Of a stretch of 64,000 nucleotides of DNA, positions 32,517-42,668 are shown piece by piece (positions within the stretch are counted from its first letter, which is position 1; each line of letters begins with the position of its first letter). Position numbers and translations under genes: made by a program. This DNA is from Bacillota bacterium. Lineage in GTDB: Bacteria; Bacillota; Bacilli; Paenibacillales; UBA4045. The notes beneath the pieces are model-generated. The model was not told the DNA's origin. It saw only the letters and a program-made list of their open reading frames with translations, and made no database searches. The stretch lies in the NCBI GenBank assembly GCA_023441055.1, contig JAEZQY010000029.1:1-64000 (forward strand), given 5' to 3'.

Positions 32517-34628
32517 TCACTCCGCGCGCTCATCCATCTCCACAACAGGCTCACCTGTTGCAGCTGGCTCTTCGCCAGTGTCGGCGGCATCCGCCGCTTC
32601 CTCCAGCTCATTCATGCGCGACTGCAGCTGCTCCAGCTCCGCCTCAGACTCAGGCAGCTGGAACGATCCTGTACCGGTCGGAACCTTCAGCTGACCCTCA
32701 TAGAACTCACGCAGATCCGGCAGATGCTGATTCGTATCCTCTACCTCACGCTCCAGCTCCTCGCTGAATCGCATGAGATCCCCGTATATTATCTTATCCG
32801 AGTAGGAGAGATCATCCTGCGCGCGCTCCTTATACGGCTCACATAACGCTGGATCAATCTCCGTACCGATGTAGCCCTTGCGGTAGCAGACATTCTCGGT
32901 ATACACATAATCCTTCGTAATGAAGCTTCCGTCGCGCAGTACAATGAGCGGATCCTCATTGCTCGCGAACAGATTCTCGCCAAAGTCGTATATATTCTGC
33001 CCCTGAATGCCCAGCAGATACAGCAGTGTAGGTCTCGCATCGATCTGACCCGATACCTTGGAGATCGTCTCCCCATCTACACCCGGGATATGAATAATAA
33101 ATGGCACCCGCTGCAGCTGCAGATACTCATAAGCGGTAATCGTCTTGCCCAGATATTGCTCCATGGCCTTGTTGTGATTCGCTGAGATCCCATAGTGATC
33201 GCCGTACAGAATGAAGATTGAATCCTCATACAGACCGGATTCCTTCATCTTCTCGAAGAACACCTTAAGCGCCTCGTCCATATAACGCACCGTCGTAAAG
33301 TAACGATCCACCGTACCATCTCCGGAATCGAATTCCGGCACATATTCATCCTTCCGCTGAAGGGTGAATGGATGATGATTCGTCAGCGTCAACAGCTTCG
33401 AATAGAACGGCTGCGGCAGTGTCTTCAGATGCTCCACCGACTGCTCCATGAACGGGATGTCCTTAAGACCCCAGCCAATCGAATTCTCATCCGTGATCTC
33501 GAAGTCCGGCTTGGCGAAGAATCGGTCATAACCGAGTGTCGCATACATATTATCCCGATTCCAGAACGAGGAGTCGTTGGCATGCAGCACCGCAGCGTAA
33601 TAGCCCGATTCCTTCAGAATCTTCGGGGTTGAGTTATAATGATTCGTTGCATGGGTAAAATAAACCGCTCCGCTGGGCAGCGGATACAGCGAGTTGTCCA
33701 TAATAAACTCAGCGTCCGAGGTCTTCCCCTGACCCGTCTGGTGATAGAAGTTATCGAAGTAGAAGCTGTCCTTGATAAGCTCATTCAAGAACGGCGTGAT
33801 CACTTCACCCATGACGGTATTCTCAATGACGAAGCTCTGCAGCGACTCCATGGAGATCAGCACAACGTTCTTACCCTCGGCGATCCCCTCGAGATTCACC
33901 GGTTCCTCTACTGCAGCGGCAACCGGCTTCTCGCTGACATACTTCTCTACATCCTCCAGCCCCTTGCTCGTCGCGAAGGCGCGTTGGGACTTACTCTTGG
34001 AGCTAAGCACTAGGTCATAGATATGATAATTATAAGTGCCGATACTCTTCACCAGAATGTTGCGGTCGAATGTCCGTGTCAGCAGCTGCGGACGGACGGT
34101 CTCCGCCATGCCGAGATTGACGACGAAGATCACGATCGCCAGTATGAATACTGCACTGAGCTCACGCGGCTTAAGCTGAACCGCGGGAATCTTGCGAATT
34201 CGTGTAATCGCCAGCAGAATGAAGAAGTCCGCGAAGAACAGAATATCCGCTGGATGCAGCAATGTCACCGCGCTGGCGCCCAGATCCCCGGCATTGCGGG
34301 ACTGGAATAAGACCGGCAAGGTGATGAAATCATTGAAGAAACGATAGTACCAGGCATTCGCGAACAGCAAGAAGGACGAGATAAAGGTGATAACCAGAAT
34401 CCCCATATTCTTGTGCTTACGGGCCAGTATCAGCGCCAGCCAGGTCATGATCAGGATCGAGCTGATCGGATTGATGAACGCAATAAACTCTTGATAGAAT
34501 CCTTTAATTGGCAGATCGAATGCAAACCGCTGCGCCAGGAATGTCTTCAGCCACATTAGCGCAACAGCTAGATAGAAGAACCACATTCGATTGAATGAGC
34601 GTTTCCATACCTCTCTTATTCTATTCAT
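32517..34628 (-). CDS. Lipoteichoic acid synthase family protein (LtaS type)
   Basis: A 703-residue polytopic enzyme. Five transmembrane helices fill about 15-175; a linker follows, then an extracellular alkaline-phosphatase-fold domain about 250-610. The catalytic Thr303 is in GQGKTSDAEF and metal-ligating E261 in LISMESLQSF, positions almost equal to those of Staphylococcus aureus LtaS; FILYGDHYG gives the other metal ligands. The enzyme transfers glycerol phosphate from phosphatidylglycerol onto a growing teichoic acid chain. The acidic C-terminal tail (about 620-703, rich in Glu/Ala) is longer than in most relatives. GGAGGG precedes the ATG. Single gene by appearance. A primase or alternative polymerase role is possible. 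Confidence 0.92.
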   Translation of the reverse strand: MNRIREVWKRSFNRMWFFYLAVALMWLKTFLAQRFAFDLPIKGFYQEFIAFINPISSILIMTWLALILARKHKNMGILVITFISSFLLFANAWYYRFFNDFITLPVLFQSRNAGDLGASAVTLLHPADILFFADFFILLAITRIRKIPAVQLKPRELSAVFILAIVIFVVNLGMAETVRPQLLTRTFDRNILVKSIGTYNYHIYDLVLSSKSKSQRAFATSKGLEDVEKYVSEKPVAAAVEEPVNLEGIAEGKNVVLISMESLQSFVIENTVMGEVITPFLNELIKDSFYFDNFYHQTGQGKTSDAEFIMDNSLYPLPSGAVYFTHATNHYNSTPKILKESGYYAAVLHANDSSFWNRDNMYATLGYDRFFAKPDFEITDENSIGWGLKDIPFMEQSVEHLKTLPQPFYSKLLTLTNHHPFTLQRKDEYVPEFDSGDGTVDRYFTTVRYMDEALKVFFEKMKESGLYEDSIFILYGDHYGISANHNKAMEQYLGKTITAYEYLQLQRVPFIIHIPGVDGETISKVSGQIDARPTLLYLLGIQGQNIYDFGENLFASNEDPLIVLRDGSFITKDYVYTENVCYRKGYIGTEIDPALCEPYKERAQDDLSYSDKIIYGDLMRFSEELEREVEDTNQHLPDLREFYEGQLKVPTGTGSFQLPESEAELEQLQSRMNELEEAADAADTGEEPAATGEPVVEMDERAE

Positions 34629-34831
34629 ACTCTTACCCTCCGAATTGAAGACTGCCGCTATCTATGTGTGGTTGACAGCCTTATTGTCTACAGTATGCCC
34701 ATATTGCTTCACAATAGATTAAGATGAAAGCTTCAGTATTATAACATACCGCCACGCAAAATAAACCCGACGAAAGTCTGAGTTACCGATCAATTTTTAC
34801 CACAAGACCTATTTCATGGAGATCACATACG

Positions 34832-36115
34832 CTATATATTCGGTTCAGCCGACACAATTCGATTGCGTCCTTCGGCCTTCGCCTTGTACAACGCAATGTC
34901 TGCGCGTTCCATCAATTCATCCAGATACGCGTGAGGATTCTCTCTCTGTTGATCATCAGCACTGGCCGAGGATACACCGATACTGACTGTGACGGGCACC
35001 TCGCCCTTCCGTGAGACGAACCGTTCATGCAGAACTACCTGCCGAATGCGATCAGCCATGACCACCGCAGCCTCCATAGAGGTGTGCGGGAGATAGATCG
35101 TGAATTCCTCGCCGCCGATGCGGGCGAGTACATCAGACTTGCGCAACGTTCCTCTGATCGCTTCTGACAGCTGGATCAGAATCTCATCGCCTGTGGCATG
35201 TCCATACGTATCATTGATGAGCTTGAAATTATCAACATCAATCAATAAGATTGAGAATACCGTCTTATGCCGCCGTTCGATATCGATCTCACGAAGCAGA
35301 TGCTGACGGAAGAACCTGCGATTATAGCAGCCGGTCAGCTCATCCGTTGCCGATAGCTGCTTCAATTGTTCATTGCGCTCCAACAAAGCCATATGCTTGG
35401 CATGAATCTCCTCTAGATGCGTTGCTTCAGCTCGCTTCACCCATTCACCGCGGAAGAACGGAATGGAGAAGCAGCCCGTGATGATCAGCAGGCCCAGCGA
35501 GGTTAATCCTGGAACAACACCGTATTGCGGATAGATGATTACATTATAATAGACATCCGCTGATCCCAAAGCGATATAACTCACGCAGCCGACCAGCACC
35601 GCGATTAACGGCGCGCGCTTATACGGCGGCGCTGTCAACAACTTAACAATCGCGATCACTAGGGCAGCCATGAGGTAACTAAACATATAGAACAGGCACC
35701 ACCAGAATAAGGGCCCGAATTCCATGATGGTCTTCTTGTCCACTGTTCTCGCGATGAAGAGCTCATGAGCCGGTTCCCAGATCAAGGCTGCCAATACGAT
35801 CACCGTCGGCACGAGCAGCGGCAGCCTGATTCGGTTGTGGAGCTTCTGTGGGTATGGCGAGATCCGCAAGACGAACAACAACCAATTGTGAGCCAGCACG
35901 ATGACGGACACATACACCAGCGTAGTAATCATATATTGAACATCTGGAACGCCAGATGCCGCGATGGAGTATTGGCATAACGGCCATACCGCCGCCAATA
36001 CAATATTCCCAATATGCGATCTGTGCAGCCAAGTCGATGAATGCTTACTTAACATATAGAAGAACATCACCGATAGTCCGACTGCTGCGATGAAGTCGAT
36101 GTAACTTGCGAACAT
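34832..36115 (-). CDS. Membrane diguanylate cyclase with 7TM sensor
   Basis: A 427-residue protein: seven membrane helices about 5-225 of the histidine-kinase N-terminal 7TM type, a short coiled segment (LEEIHAKHMALLERNEQLKQL), then a GGDEF domain about 255-425. The active site reads GGEEF, the metal and substrate residues are in LIDVDNFKLINDTYGHATGDEIL, and an RxxD inhibitory site (RKSD) sits five residues before GGEEF. It should therefore make c-di-GMP from GTP and be product-inhibited. The input is probably a membrane or external signal. Monocistronic; no terminator is evident in the 203 bp that follow. Confidence 0.93.
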   Translation of the reverse strand: MFASYIDFIAAVGLSVMFFYMLSKHSSTWLHRSHIGNIVLAAVWPLCQYSIAASGVPDVQYMITTLVYVSVIVLAHNWLLFVLRISPYPQKLHNRIRLPLLVPTVIVLAALIWEPAHELFIARTVDKKTIMEFGPLFWWCLFYMFSYLMAALVIAIVKLLTAPPYKRAPLIAVLVGCVSYIALGSADVYYNVIIYPQYGVVPGLTSLGLLIITGCFSIPFFRGEWVKRAEATHLEEIHAKHMALLERNEQLKQLSATDELTGCYNRRFFRQHLLREIDIERRHKTVFSILLIDVDNFKLINDTYGHATGDEILIQLSEAIRGTLRKSDVLARIGGEEFTIYLPHTSMEAAVVMADRIRQVVLHERFVSRKGEVPVTVSIGVSSASADDQQRENPHAYLDELMERADIALYKAKAEGRNRIVSAEPNI

Positions 36116-36281
36116 ACGCTCACCAATACCTTTTCAGGATGCCAGTACCTCATGCATACCACTTAATGAGTCTAAAGTCTTAGAGGATATTATACCATGC
36201 TTCATGCGGTATTGGGGGAGTTTTATGGTAGAATATACGGATGAATGATTCAGAAGTTCTTTATTCGGGAGGCAGCGGAAA

Positions 36282-37892
36282 ATGATCGAGATCAGCATTC
36301 CCAGGGAAACCGCCGGCCTGCTCGGCGCTCATATCGAAGCACACTTCAGCTCAACTGCTCTGCATGCCGGCCTCGCCCTATATACAGAACATCGGGTGAC
36401 TCATATTTGGAAGGATCAATTCAACATTATTCATGCGATCGTGGGCGCCACCGCTTCCGGCACGAAACTGCAGCTCGATCTGGATTTCTTCTTAGCCAGC
36501 GAATGTCAGTGCAGTGAACGCTTCTGTCCGCATATGGCCGCTGTCTTCTTCGCCCTCTATGCCCAGCACGAGGACCCGCAGCAATGGGTGAGCGATGTCG
36601 AAGACGTCCTTGCAGCTGCGGATTCTGGCAATCAGCGAAGTCAAGCACAACAGCCATCCTTGGCGGGAATTGCTCTATTGACCGAAGAGCAGCCGCTGCA
36701 GCCCAATCGATGGCAGGAACAGATGACGAAGGAATTACATGCGCTCTATCAGCGGCAGACCGATCGCTATCGAATCGATATTTTCTATTACACCGCCTAC
36801 AAGAAGCTTGCGGCTCGCGCAGAGATGCTGTCGGTTGTGGAGCGGCCCTATTTTCGCATCTATTGCGCGATCTTAATTATGCTTCATGCCGAGCAGCACT
36901 TCGACGCGCATGGCCGCGACTACCCGCTGCCCTATTATGAACGACTTGCAGCAGATATCAGCCAACACCTCACTCAGCGGCTGCGGGAGGCGATCGGCTT
37001 GACCGACCGCGCCGGAGCAATCGATGATCGGACGCAGCAGGCATGCGCCGAGACACTGTATACGCTTATGATTAGCCGCCTCCCTGTCCCGGCGCCCACA
37101 TCGCTGAATTGGGTTCCCATTCATCGGTATGTCTGGGAGCAGCTGTTCCATCAACAGGAGCGATTGCACAAGGAGGAAGCCAGACTTCATGCACTCGAGG
37201 AAGTAGAGCCTTGGTCTTCGCCGGAGAATGCGGAGCAATTGGCGCTTATGAGCGCGCATATCAGCTGGCTGCTCGGTCGGGATCAAGACGCGATGCGCAA
37301 GCTGGCAAGGCCACATCTATCTGCAGGCGATCTTATGATCGCCTATATTGAGACGCATTATCAGACAAGGTCCTGGACGCGGCTGGGCCAATGGCTGTCC
37401 TACTCGCTGCCCCAATTGCGGCGATTCCCTGCTGACGCCTTCAACCGGGCGCTGCTGATTTGGCGGGAATATGCGGTCAAGATGAATCATCTTGACAGCT
37501 ATGCCAACGCCTTATCCCAATTGTTGCCTAGAAGCTACTTGCCGTTCACCGAGCATCTGTTACAGTCGGAACAACACAGGGAATGGGTGAATTTCCACCT
37601 GCTGAATGGCATCTCGCCCGCGAAGATGGATCGAACGCAATTGAAGCAGCTGGAGCAGTCTCAGCCGGAGCTGCTCCTCCCCATCTATCATCACGCCATC
37701 GCAAGACAACTGGCTGCCAAGAATCGCGCGGCTTACCGAGAGGCGGTCAAGCTCATGAAACGCTTGAGAGAGCTGTACAGCAGCGCTGGAAGGGAGCCAT
37801 CCTTCCAGCTGTTCATGCAGGAGCTCACCACGCGTTATCAGCGCTTGCACGCCTTCATCGAGGAACTTGAGAAGGGAAAGCTGCTGGTATGA
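36282..37892 (+). CDS. SWIM zinc-finger protein (YwqB-like)
   Basis: A 536-residue protein with GGGAGG 9 nt before the ATG. Near residue 75 it has the SWIM zinc-binding motif CQCSERFCPHMAAVFF (CxC...CxH). The rest is helical, with no other domain that I recognise. Its stop overlaps the start of the SNF2 helicase gene by 4 nt (ATGA), as in the Bacillus ywqB-ywqA type pair, so it most likely serves as the DNA- or protein-binding partner of that helicase. The cellular role of these pairs is not well defined. Confidence 0.88.
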   Translation: MIEISIPRETAGLLGAHIEAHFSSTALHAGLALYTEHRVTHIWKDQFNIIHAIVGATASGTKLQLDLDFFLASECQCSERFCPHMAAVFFALYAQHEDPQQWVSDVEDVLAAADSGNQRSQAQQPSLAGIALLTEEQPLQPNRWQEQMTKELHALYQRQTDRYRIDIFYYTAYKKLAARAEMLSVVERPYFRIYCAILIMLHAEQHFDAHGRDYPLPYYERLAADISQHLTQRLREAIGLTDRAGAIDDRTQQACAETLYTLMISRLPVPAPTSLNWVPIHRYVWEQLFHQQERLHKEEARLHALEEVEPWSSPENAEQLALMSAHISWLLGRDQDAMRKLARPHLSAGDLMIAYIETHYQTRSWTRLGQWLSYSLPQLRRFPADAFNRALLIWREYAVKMNHLDSYANALSQLLPRSYLPFTEHLLQSEQHREWVNFHLLNGISPAKMDRTQLKQLEQSQPELLLPIYHHAIARQLAAKNRAAYREAVKLMKRLRELYSSAGREPSFQLFMQELTTRYQRLHAFIEELEKGKLLV

Positions 37893-40762
37893 GAACGTCG
37901 CTCAAGATCTTGCTGGATGGACAATGGAACACCGATCAGGAGCTGCGCCTATGGGGCATCGCCCCGACCGGTGAACGTATACCCACCTTAGAGCTGGGTC
38001 TCTACCTGTTATCGGGCGATTCAGCCAGCTGGTACGGGACACATGCCGAATCATGGGAGGAAGGACCGGTCGGCGGAGTTGTGCTGACCGGGGAAGCCCT
38101 GTTCGACTACCTTCTGGCTCCAGCAGCGAACCCGCTGATCACCTTGGAATTCTCCAGCTATCTGCAGCTGCTACGCGACACCGCATTGGAGCTGCGAGGC
38201 GCGATACAAGCGAAGCTGCTCGTGCCCACGATCGCCGCGAGGGAGCTGCGCTGGAAGCTAGCAGAAGCCTGCGACCACGCGCAGTATCCGCTGCTGTCCG
38301 AGGCGCTTCAGACTAACAGCGCCGTGGCGGCTTGGGCCGCTACGCTCATGCAGCGGACCCTTGCGCATTCACCCGAGAAGCGCGCCGCAATCGCGCGATT
38401 GGAGAGCTGGGGCGAGGGCGGAGGTATGGCACCCCCCATACAGGAGCTTCCTGAGCAGGAGCTGCTGCATATCATTGGATGGTCACGCAGCACAGCCCGC
38501 TACGCCTCCGGATTCCGGTTAGACGATCCGGATCCCTCTCCTACCGGGGGACAGTGGTCACTGACCTTCATGTTGACCGACCATGATCGCATCGTGGGAA
38601 TCGATTGCGATCCGTCTGGTAGTCCAAACTCTGCGCCGCCAACTGACTGGGCCTATGAATCCGGTGCAGCGGAAGAGCGGCTGGACGCCTGGCTGCGAAT
38701 GGTTCCGTTCCTCGAGCATCCCCAGCTTCCCGGCACGCTCCGCGTATCTCTGAATGACGAGGAGGCATGGTCCTTCCTGACCGAGATCAGCGGCATGATC
38801 ACAGAGCTGGGGGGTACTGTGATGCTGCCTGCGTGGTGGAATCGACTGCGCGGCAGGGGCGCCAAGCTCAAAGCGAAGCTCCGTCATGGTCTATCGCGCG
38901 AGGAGGCCCCCATGTTCGGCATGCAGCAGATGCTGCAATTCGACTGGAAGATCGCAGTCGGCGATATCGAGCTGTCCGAACAGGAATTCTGGGCGATTGC
39001 AGAGGAACAGAAGCCGCTCCACTTCATACGCGGCGAATGGATTGCCTTGGATCAAGCCTTAGTTGACCAAATTCGCAAGGTGATGGAGAAGACGAAGCGA
39101 AAGCGGGGTATTCCTCTTCGAGATGCCTTGCTTCGCCAATACGGAACCAGAAAACCGGATACCTCGATCGAACAATGGCTGTCCGAAGACGAGCGATTGG
39201 ATTGGGAAATCGAGACGAGTGATGCATGGCTGCACTTCATCGATCAGCTCAGCCATACCGATCGTATACCGTTGTTGCCTGCCTCGCCGCAATTTCTGGG
39301 GACGCTGCGTGGCTATCAGGCCGAGGGGCTGTCTTGGCTAGTCTTCATGCGCCAGTATGGCCTCGGCTGTATCCTCGCAGACGATATGGGGCTGGGCAAG
39401 ACGATCCAGTACATTGCCTATCTGCTCCATGTGAACACTGGCGCGCCGTCGCTCCTGATCTGTCCTACCTCATTGGTGGGCAATTGGCAGAAGGAACTAG
39501 AACGATTCGCCCCTAGCTTACGGATCCTCCAACATTATGGCGGGAGCCGTACACGCAGCACTGAAGCATTCCAATCGGAAGTGACCGCGTATGACTTGGT
39601 CATCACCACCTACATGACCGCGCTGCTGGATCAAGACGCGTTGCGAGCCGTGCAATGGAGCTCGCTCTGCCTCGATGAGGCACAGCATATGAAGAATGCG
39701 CATACGAAGCAATCCGTTGCGATTCGGCGGCTGACCGCTGATCATCGCATCGCGATGACCGGCACGCCGGTTGAGAATCGTCTAGGTGAGCTCTGGTCGA
39801 TTCTCGATTTCACCAACCCCGGCTATCTTGGCACCCATGCCGCCTTCGACCGGCAGTACGGCAAGTTAGTCGAACAAGAACGAGAGAGAAGCGCTGCCTC
39901 TGAGCAGCTTCGCCGGCTCGTGCGCCCGTTCATCCTCAGGCGCATGAAGTCCGATGCGCGCATCGCGCCGGATTTGCCGGATAAGGTGGAATCCAAAATT
40001 TACATTCCACTTACCAAGGAGCAGGCTGCGCTATATGAGAATGTACTGTCTGGCTTGCTTGGCGGCATTCGCACTCAGAATGGCATGGACCGTCGGGGGG
40101 CGATTCTAGCTGCACTCACACAGCTGAAGCAAATTTGTGACCATCCCGCGCTGTTCACTAAGGATCATAGCGCAGCCGCTGCTGCAGCGCGTCATTCCCA
40201 CAAGTCTGAGCGCTTATTGGAGATGGTCAGCGAGCTTCGCGCCAAGGGCGATCGCTGTCTCATCTTCACGCAGTATGTCGAGATGGGCACACTGCTGCAG
40301 CGGATGCTGGAACGCTCGCTTAAGGAGCCGGTACTCTATCTGAGCGGCGCGACCCCCAAGGCGCAGCGGGACCGCATGGTCGAGTTGTTCCAGGGGGATG
40401 CACCGCCAGCCCAGGGTCAGTCGCGACCCGGCATCTTCGTTCTGTCGCTGAAGGCAGGAGGAACGGGCCTCAACCTGACTGCTGCCAATCACGTGTTCCA
40501 CTATGACCGTTGGTGGAATCCCGCCGTAGAGAATCAAGCGACAGACCGTGCCTATCGCATCGGTCAGAAGCAGCATGTCCAGGTGCACAAATTTATTACG
40601 CTTGGCACCGTAGAAGAGCGTATCAATGAGATGATTGAGAAGAAGCAGAGCTTAAGTCGAGACATCATTGACACGGACGGCAGCGACAACTGGATTACCG
40701 AGCTGTCGACCGATGAACTTCATGACCTATTCGCGCTTCGGCGCAGCTGGCTCGATGGATAG
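37889..40762 (+). CDS. SNF2-family DNA-dependent ATPase/helicase (YwqA-like)
   Basis: A 957-residue protein. The N-terminal half (about 1-460) is the poorly conserved SNF2-associated region; the motor follows with Walker A DDMGLGKTIQ near 500, motif II LDEAQHMKN near 595, motif III MTGTPVENRL, and the C-terminal lobe with LIFTQYVEMG, LSLKAGGTGLNLTAANHVF, and DRAYRIGQ. Such enzymes translocate on double-stranded DNA and remodel protein-DNA complexes. It is translationally coupled to the SWIM protein gene. The pair occurs widely in Bacilli as a chromosomal gene pair, so a phage-defence reading is not favoured. Confidence 0.93.
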   Translation: MRTSLKILLDGQWNTDQELRLWGIAPTGERIPTLELGLYLLSGDSASWYGTHAESWEEGPVGGVVLTGEALFDYLLAPAANPLITLEFSSYLQLLRDTALELRGAIQAKLLVPTIAARELRWKLAEACDHAQYPLLSEALQTNSAVAAWAATLMQRTLAHSPEKRAAIARLESWGEGGGMAPPIQELPEQELLHIIGWSRSTARYASGFRLDDPDPSPTGGQWSLTFMLTDHDRIVGIDCDPSGSPNSAPPTDWAYESGAAEERLDAWLRMVPFLEHPQLPGTLRVSLNDEEAWSFLTEISGMITELGGTVMLPAWWNRLRGRGAKLKAKLRHGLSREEAPMFGMQQMLQFDWKIAVGDIELSEQEFWAIAEEQKPLHFIRGEWIALDQALVDQIRKVMEKTKRKRGIPLRDALLRQYGTRKPDTSIEQWLSEDERLDWEIETSDAWLHFIDQLSHTDRIPLLPASPQFLGTLRGYQAEGLSWLVFMRQYGLGCILADDMGLGKTIQYIAYLLHVNTGAPSLLICPTSLVGNWQKELERFAPSLRILQHYGGSRTRSTEAFQSEVTAYDLVITTYMTALLDQDALRAVQWSSLCLDEAQHMKNAHTKQSVAIRRLTADHRIAMTGTPVENRLGELWSILDFTNPGYLGTHAAFDRQYGKLVEQERERSAASEQLRRLVRPFILRRMKSDARIAPDLPDKVESKIYIPLTKEQAALYENVLSGLLGGIRTQNGMDRRGAILAALTQLKQICDHPALFTKDHSAAAAAARHSHKSERLLEMVSELRAKGDRCLIFTQYVEMGTLLQRMLERSLKEPVLYLSGATPKAQRDRMVELFQGDAPPAQGQSRPGIFVLSLKAGGTGLNLTAANHVFHYDRWWNPAVENQATDRAYRIGQKQHVQVHKFITLGTVEERINEMIEKKQSLSRDIIDTDGSDNWITELSTDELHDLFALRRSWLDG

Positions 40763-40867
40763 CCTACTCGATGGGAACTATATGTAGATCATCGCGTATC
40801 ATGATGTCTATATATAGCCTCCCTCGAGAAGTTACACAGCATAATGAAATTGATTCATCGATTTAAC

Positions 40868-40895
40868 TAAAAAAATGATAGAGGTAAGCCGATAC
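40868..40895 (+). promoter_or_regulatory. Sigma-D-type promoter of motAB
   Basis: TAAA at 40868-40871, a 16-nt spacer, and GCCGATAC at 40888-40895 match the flagellar sigma-D consensus TAAA-N14-16-GCCGATAT. The motA start lies 71 nt farther on. This agrees with motAB being late flagellar genes. Confidence 0.8.
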
Positions 40896-40965
40896 ATACT
40901 ATATACATAGATCCAGACTGGGCAATATGCCAAAGTCCGACAATCGTTGCGAGGTGCTCTATTAC

Positions 40966-41778
40966 ATGGAAAAATCCACACTCATAGGTATTATTCTCGG
41001 CTTCATGGCATTAATACTAGGCATGGTATTCAAGGGCGCGAGTCCGATGGCCATCCCGCAGAATCCCGCAGCAATCATCATTATTCTCGTAGGTACAGTC
41101 GCATGTATTGGCATCGGGTTCCCCGGCTCAGATCTAAAGTCCATCCCGAAGCTGTTCAAGCTCATCTTCTTCCCGCAGAAGCTGATCGCGAAGACAGAGA
41201 TTATTCGGCTGTTCATGGAATGGGCATCCGTCACTCGCCGTGAAGGCCTGCTCGCATTGGAGAGCAAGGTGGAAGAGATTGACGACCCATTCTTGCGCAA
41301 TGGTATGCGGATGATTATCGATGGCAATGATCAAGACTTCGTGCGGGACGTATTAATGGAAGAGATTCATGCCACGGAGGATCGTCACAAGACTGGCGCA
41401 TTGATCTTTACACAAGCTGGCACGTATTCTCCGACACTTGGGGTATTAGGAGCGGTTATCGGTCTAGTCGCCGCCCTGGGTAATCTGAGCGAGATGGAGA
41501 TTCTCGCCCACTCAATCTCCGGCGCATTCATCGCCACGCTGCTGGGGATCTTCTGCGGTTACGTGCTGTGGCATCCAATCGCCAATAAGCTGAAGCGGCT
41601 CTCAAGGAAAGAGATTGAATTGAAGCTAATGATGGTAGAAGGCCTGTTATCCATTCAATCAGGCGTTTCGACAATTGCGATTAGTCAGAAGCTGTCCGTA
41701 TTCCTCTCGCCAACTGAACGCGCTGCACAGGCTAAGAAGGAGGCCAATGAGGATGGCGAAAAAGCCCAGACGGCATGA
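40966..41778 (+). CDS. motA: Flagellar motor stator protein MotA
   Basis: A 270-residue membrane protein. The start is taken at the ATG of MEKSTLIGIILG (40966), with GAGGTG upstream; 13 extra codons in frame are not supported. Four transmembrane helices with the conserved ASVTRREGLLALE cytoplasmic segment (charged residues that contact FliG), GTYSPTLGVLGAVIGLVAAL (helix 3) and the helix 4 region. It forms the H+-conducting stator with MotB, whose gene overlaps it by 26 nt. Expression is probably driven by the sigma-D promoter at 40868. PomA-type sodium coupling cannot be excluded. Confidence 0.93.
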   Translation: MEKSTLIGIILGFMALILGMVFKGASPMAIPQNPAAIIIILVGTVACIGIGFPGSDLKSIPKLFKLIFFPQKLIAKTEIIRLFMEWASVTRREGLLALESKVEEIDDPFLRNGMRMIIDGNDQDFVRDVLMEEIHATEDRHKTGALIFTQAGTYSPTLGVLGAVIGLVAALGNLSEMEILAHSISGAFIATLLGIFCGYVLWHPIANKLKRLSRKEIELKLMMVEGLLSIQSGVSTIAISQKLSVFLSPTERAAQAKKEANEDGEKAQTA

Positions 41779-42580
41779 ACATGAAGAGCATGTTGATGAA
41801 AGCTGGCTCATTCCTTACGCAGATATCCTGACCTTGCTGCTCGCCCTGTTCATTGTCCTATTCGCCTCGAGTACGGTTGACGCACAGAAGTTTGAAGATA
41901 TGATGGTCAGCTTCAATTCCGTGCTAAGCGGCGGCTCTGGCGTGTTCGATACGGGTACGATCGTCCCAATCGGTTCTGAATCTGGCAGGCGCGGTGATGG
42001 CGGTACGGAGGACGCAGATCCTCAGAAGCTGAGCGAACGGCGGCAAGACAAGGAGTTGACGGAGCTTCAGAAGCGGATCCAGCAGGAGACGATAGAGCTC
42101 GAGAATCTAAAGGAACGCATCGATGACTATATCGAGCAGAATGGACTCACTTCACAGCTCTCAACCGAGCTTAATAGCTACCAGCTGGTGCTGAGTATTA
42201 GCGATAATGCGCTATTCGCCTCTGGCAGCGCGACCATTCGCTCCGAATCACGCGATCTGGCGCTGGCGATCGCAGAGATGCTGGTCAATTATCCGCAGTA
42301 CGAAGTGATTGTATCTGGTCACACGGACAACAGGCCCATCTCCACAGCGCGATTCAGCGACAACTGGGATCTCAGCTCATTCCGAGCGCTTAATTTCATG
42401 AAGATTCTGCTTAGCAATGAAGAGCTGGTACCTGATCGATTCAGCGCAATCGGCTTCGGTGAATATCGGCCGGTTGCAACCAACGATACAGACAGTGGAC
42501 GCGCGGCCAACCGCCGTGTCGAAGTGTCGATTCTCCGCAATATCGTGGAGCCCCAGACAGAGGAACTGGAAGTCGAATAG
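41753..42580 (+). CDS. motB: Flagellar motor stator protein MotB
   Basis: A 275-residue protein. The start at 41753 is set by AGGAGG at 41738-41743 (9-nt spacing) inside the end of motA; longer in-frame starts lie deep inside motA and are rejected. One transmembrane helix about 20-42 carries the ion-binding Asp24 in IPYADILTLLLALF, as in Bacillus MotB; the C-terminal OmpA-like peptidoglycan-binding domain about 150-265 has EVIVSGHTDNRP and NRRVEVSIL. It anchors the stator to the wall. Translationally coupled with motA. Confidence 0.94.
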   Translation: MAKKPRRHEHEEHVDESWLIPYADILTLLLALFIVLFASSTVDAQKFEDMMVSFNSVLSGGSGVFDTGTIVPIGSESGRRGDGGTEDADPQKLSERRQDKELTELQKRIQQETIELENLKERIDDYIEQNGLTSQLSTELNSYQLVLSISDNALFASGSATIRSESRDLALAIAEMLVNYPQYEVIVSGHTDNRPISTARFSDNWDLSSFRALNFMKILLSNEELVPDRFSAIGFGEYRPVATNDTDSGRAANRRVEVSILRNIVEPQTEELEVE

Positions 42581-42602
42581 TCTTGCTAGTCTTCCCATAT
42601 TG

Positions 42603-42652
42603 AACAAGAAGAGGGTGTATCGCGCGTTAGCGTGACACACCCTCTTCTTGTT
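42603..42652. terminator. Bidirectional terminator between motB and hflC
   Basis: A 16-bp perfect stem AACAAGAAGAGGGTGT/ACACCCTCTTCTTGTT with an inner CGCG-containing loop lies between two convergent genes. The arm ends are A/T-rich, giving U-rich tails for both directions. Confidence 0.8.
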
Positions 42653-42668
42653 GCGTTCCTATTGATTT

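Noticed and set aside
36282..40762. SWIM-SNF2 pair as an anti-phage system
   Set aside because: The pair matches the ordinary ywqB-ywqA type gene pair of Bacilli, and no nuclease, methylase or phage-related gene accompanies it.
41675..41752. Longer N-terminus for MotB
   Set aside because: The extension is Arg-rich frame-shifted motA sequence; AGGAGG and the usual MotB start fix the start at 41753.
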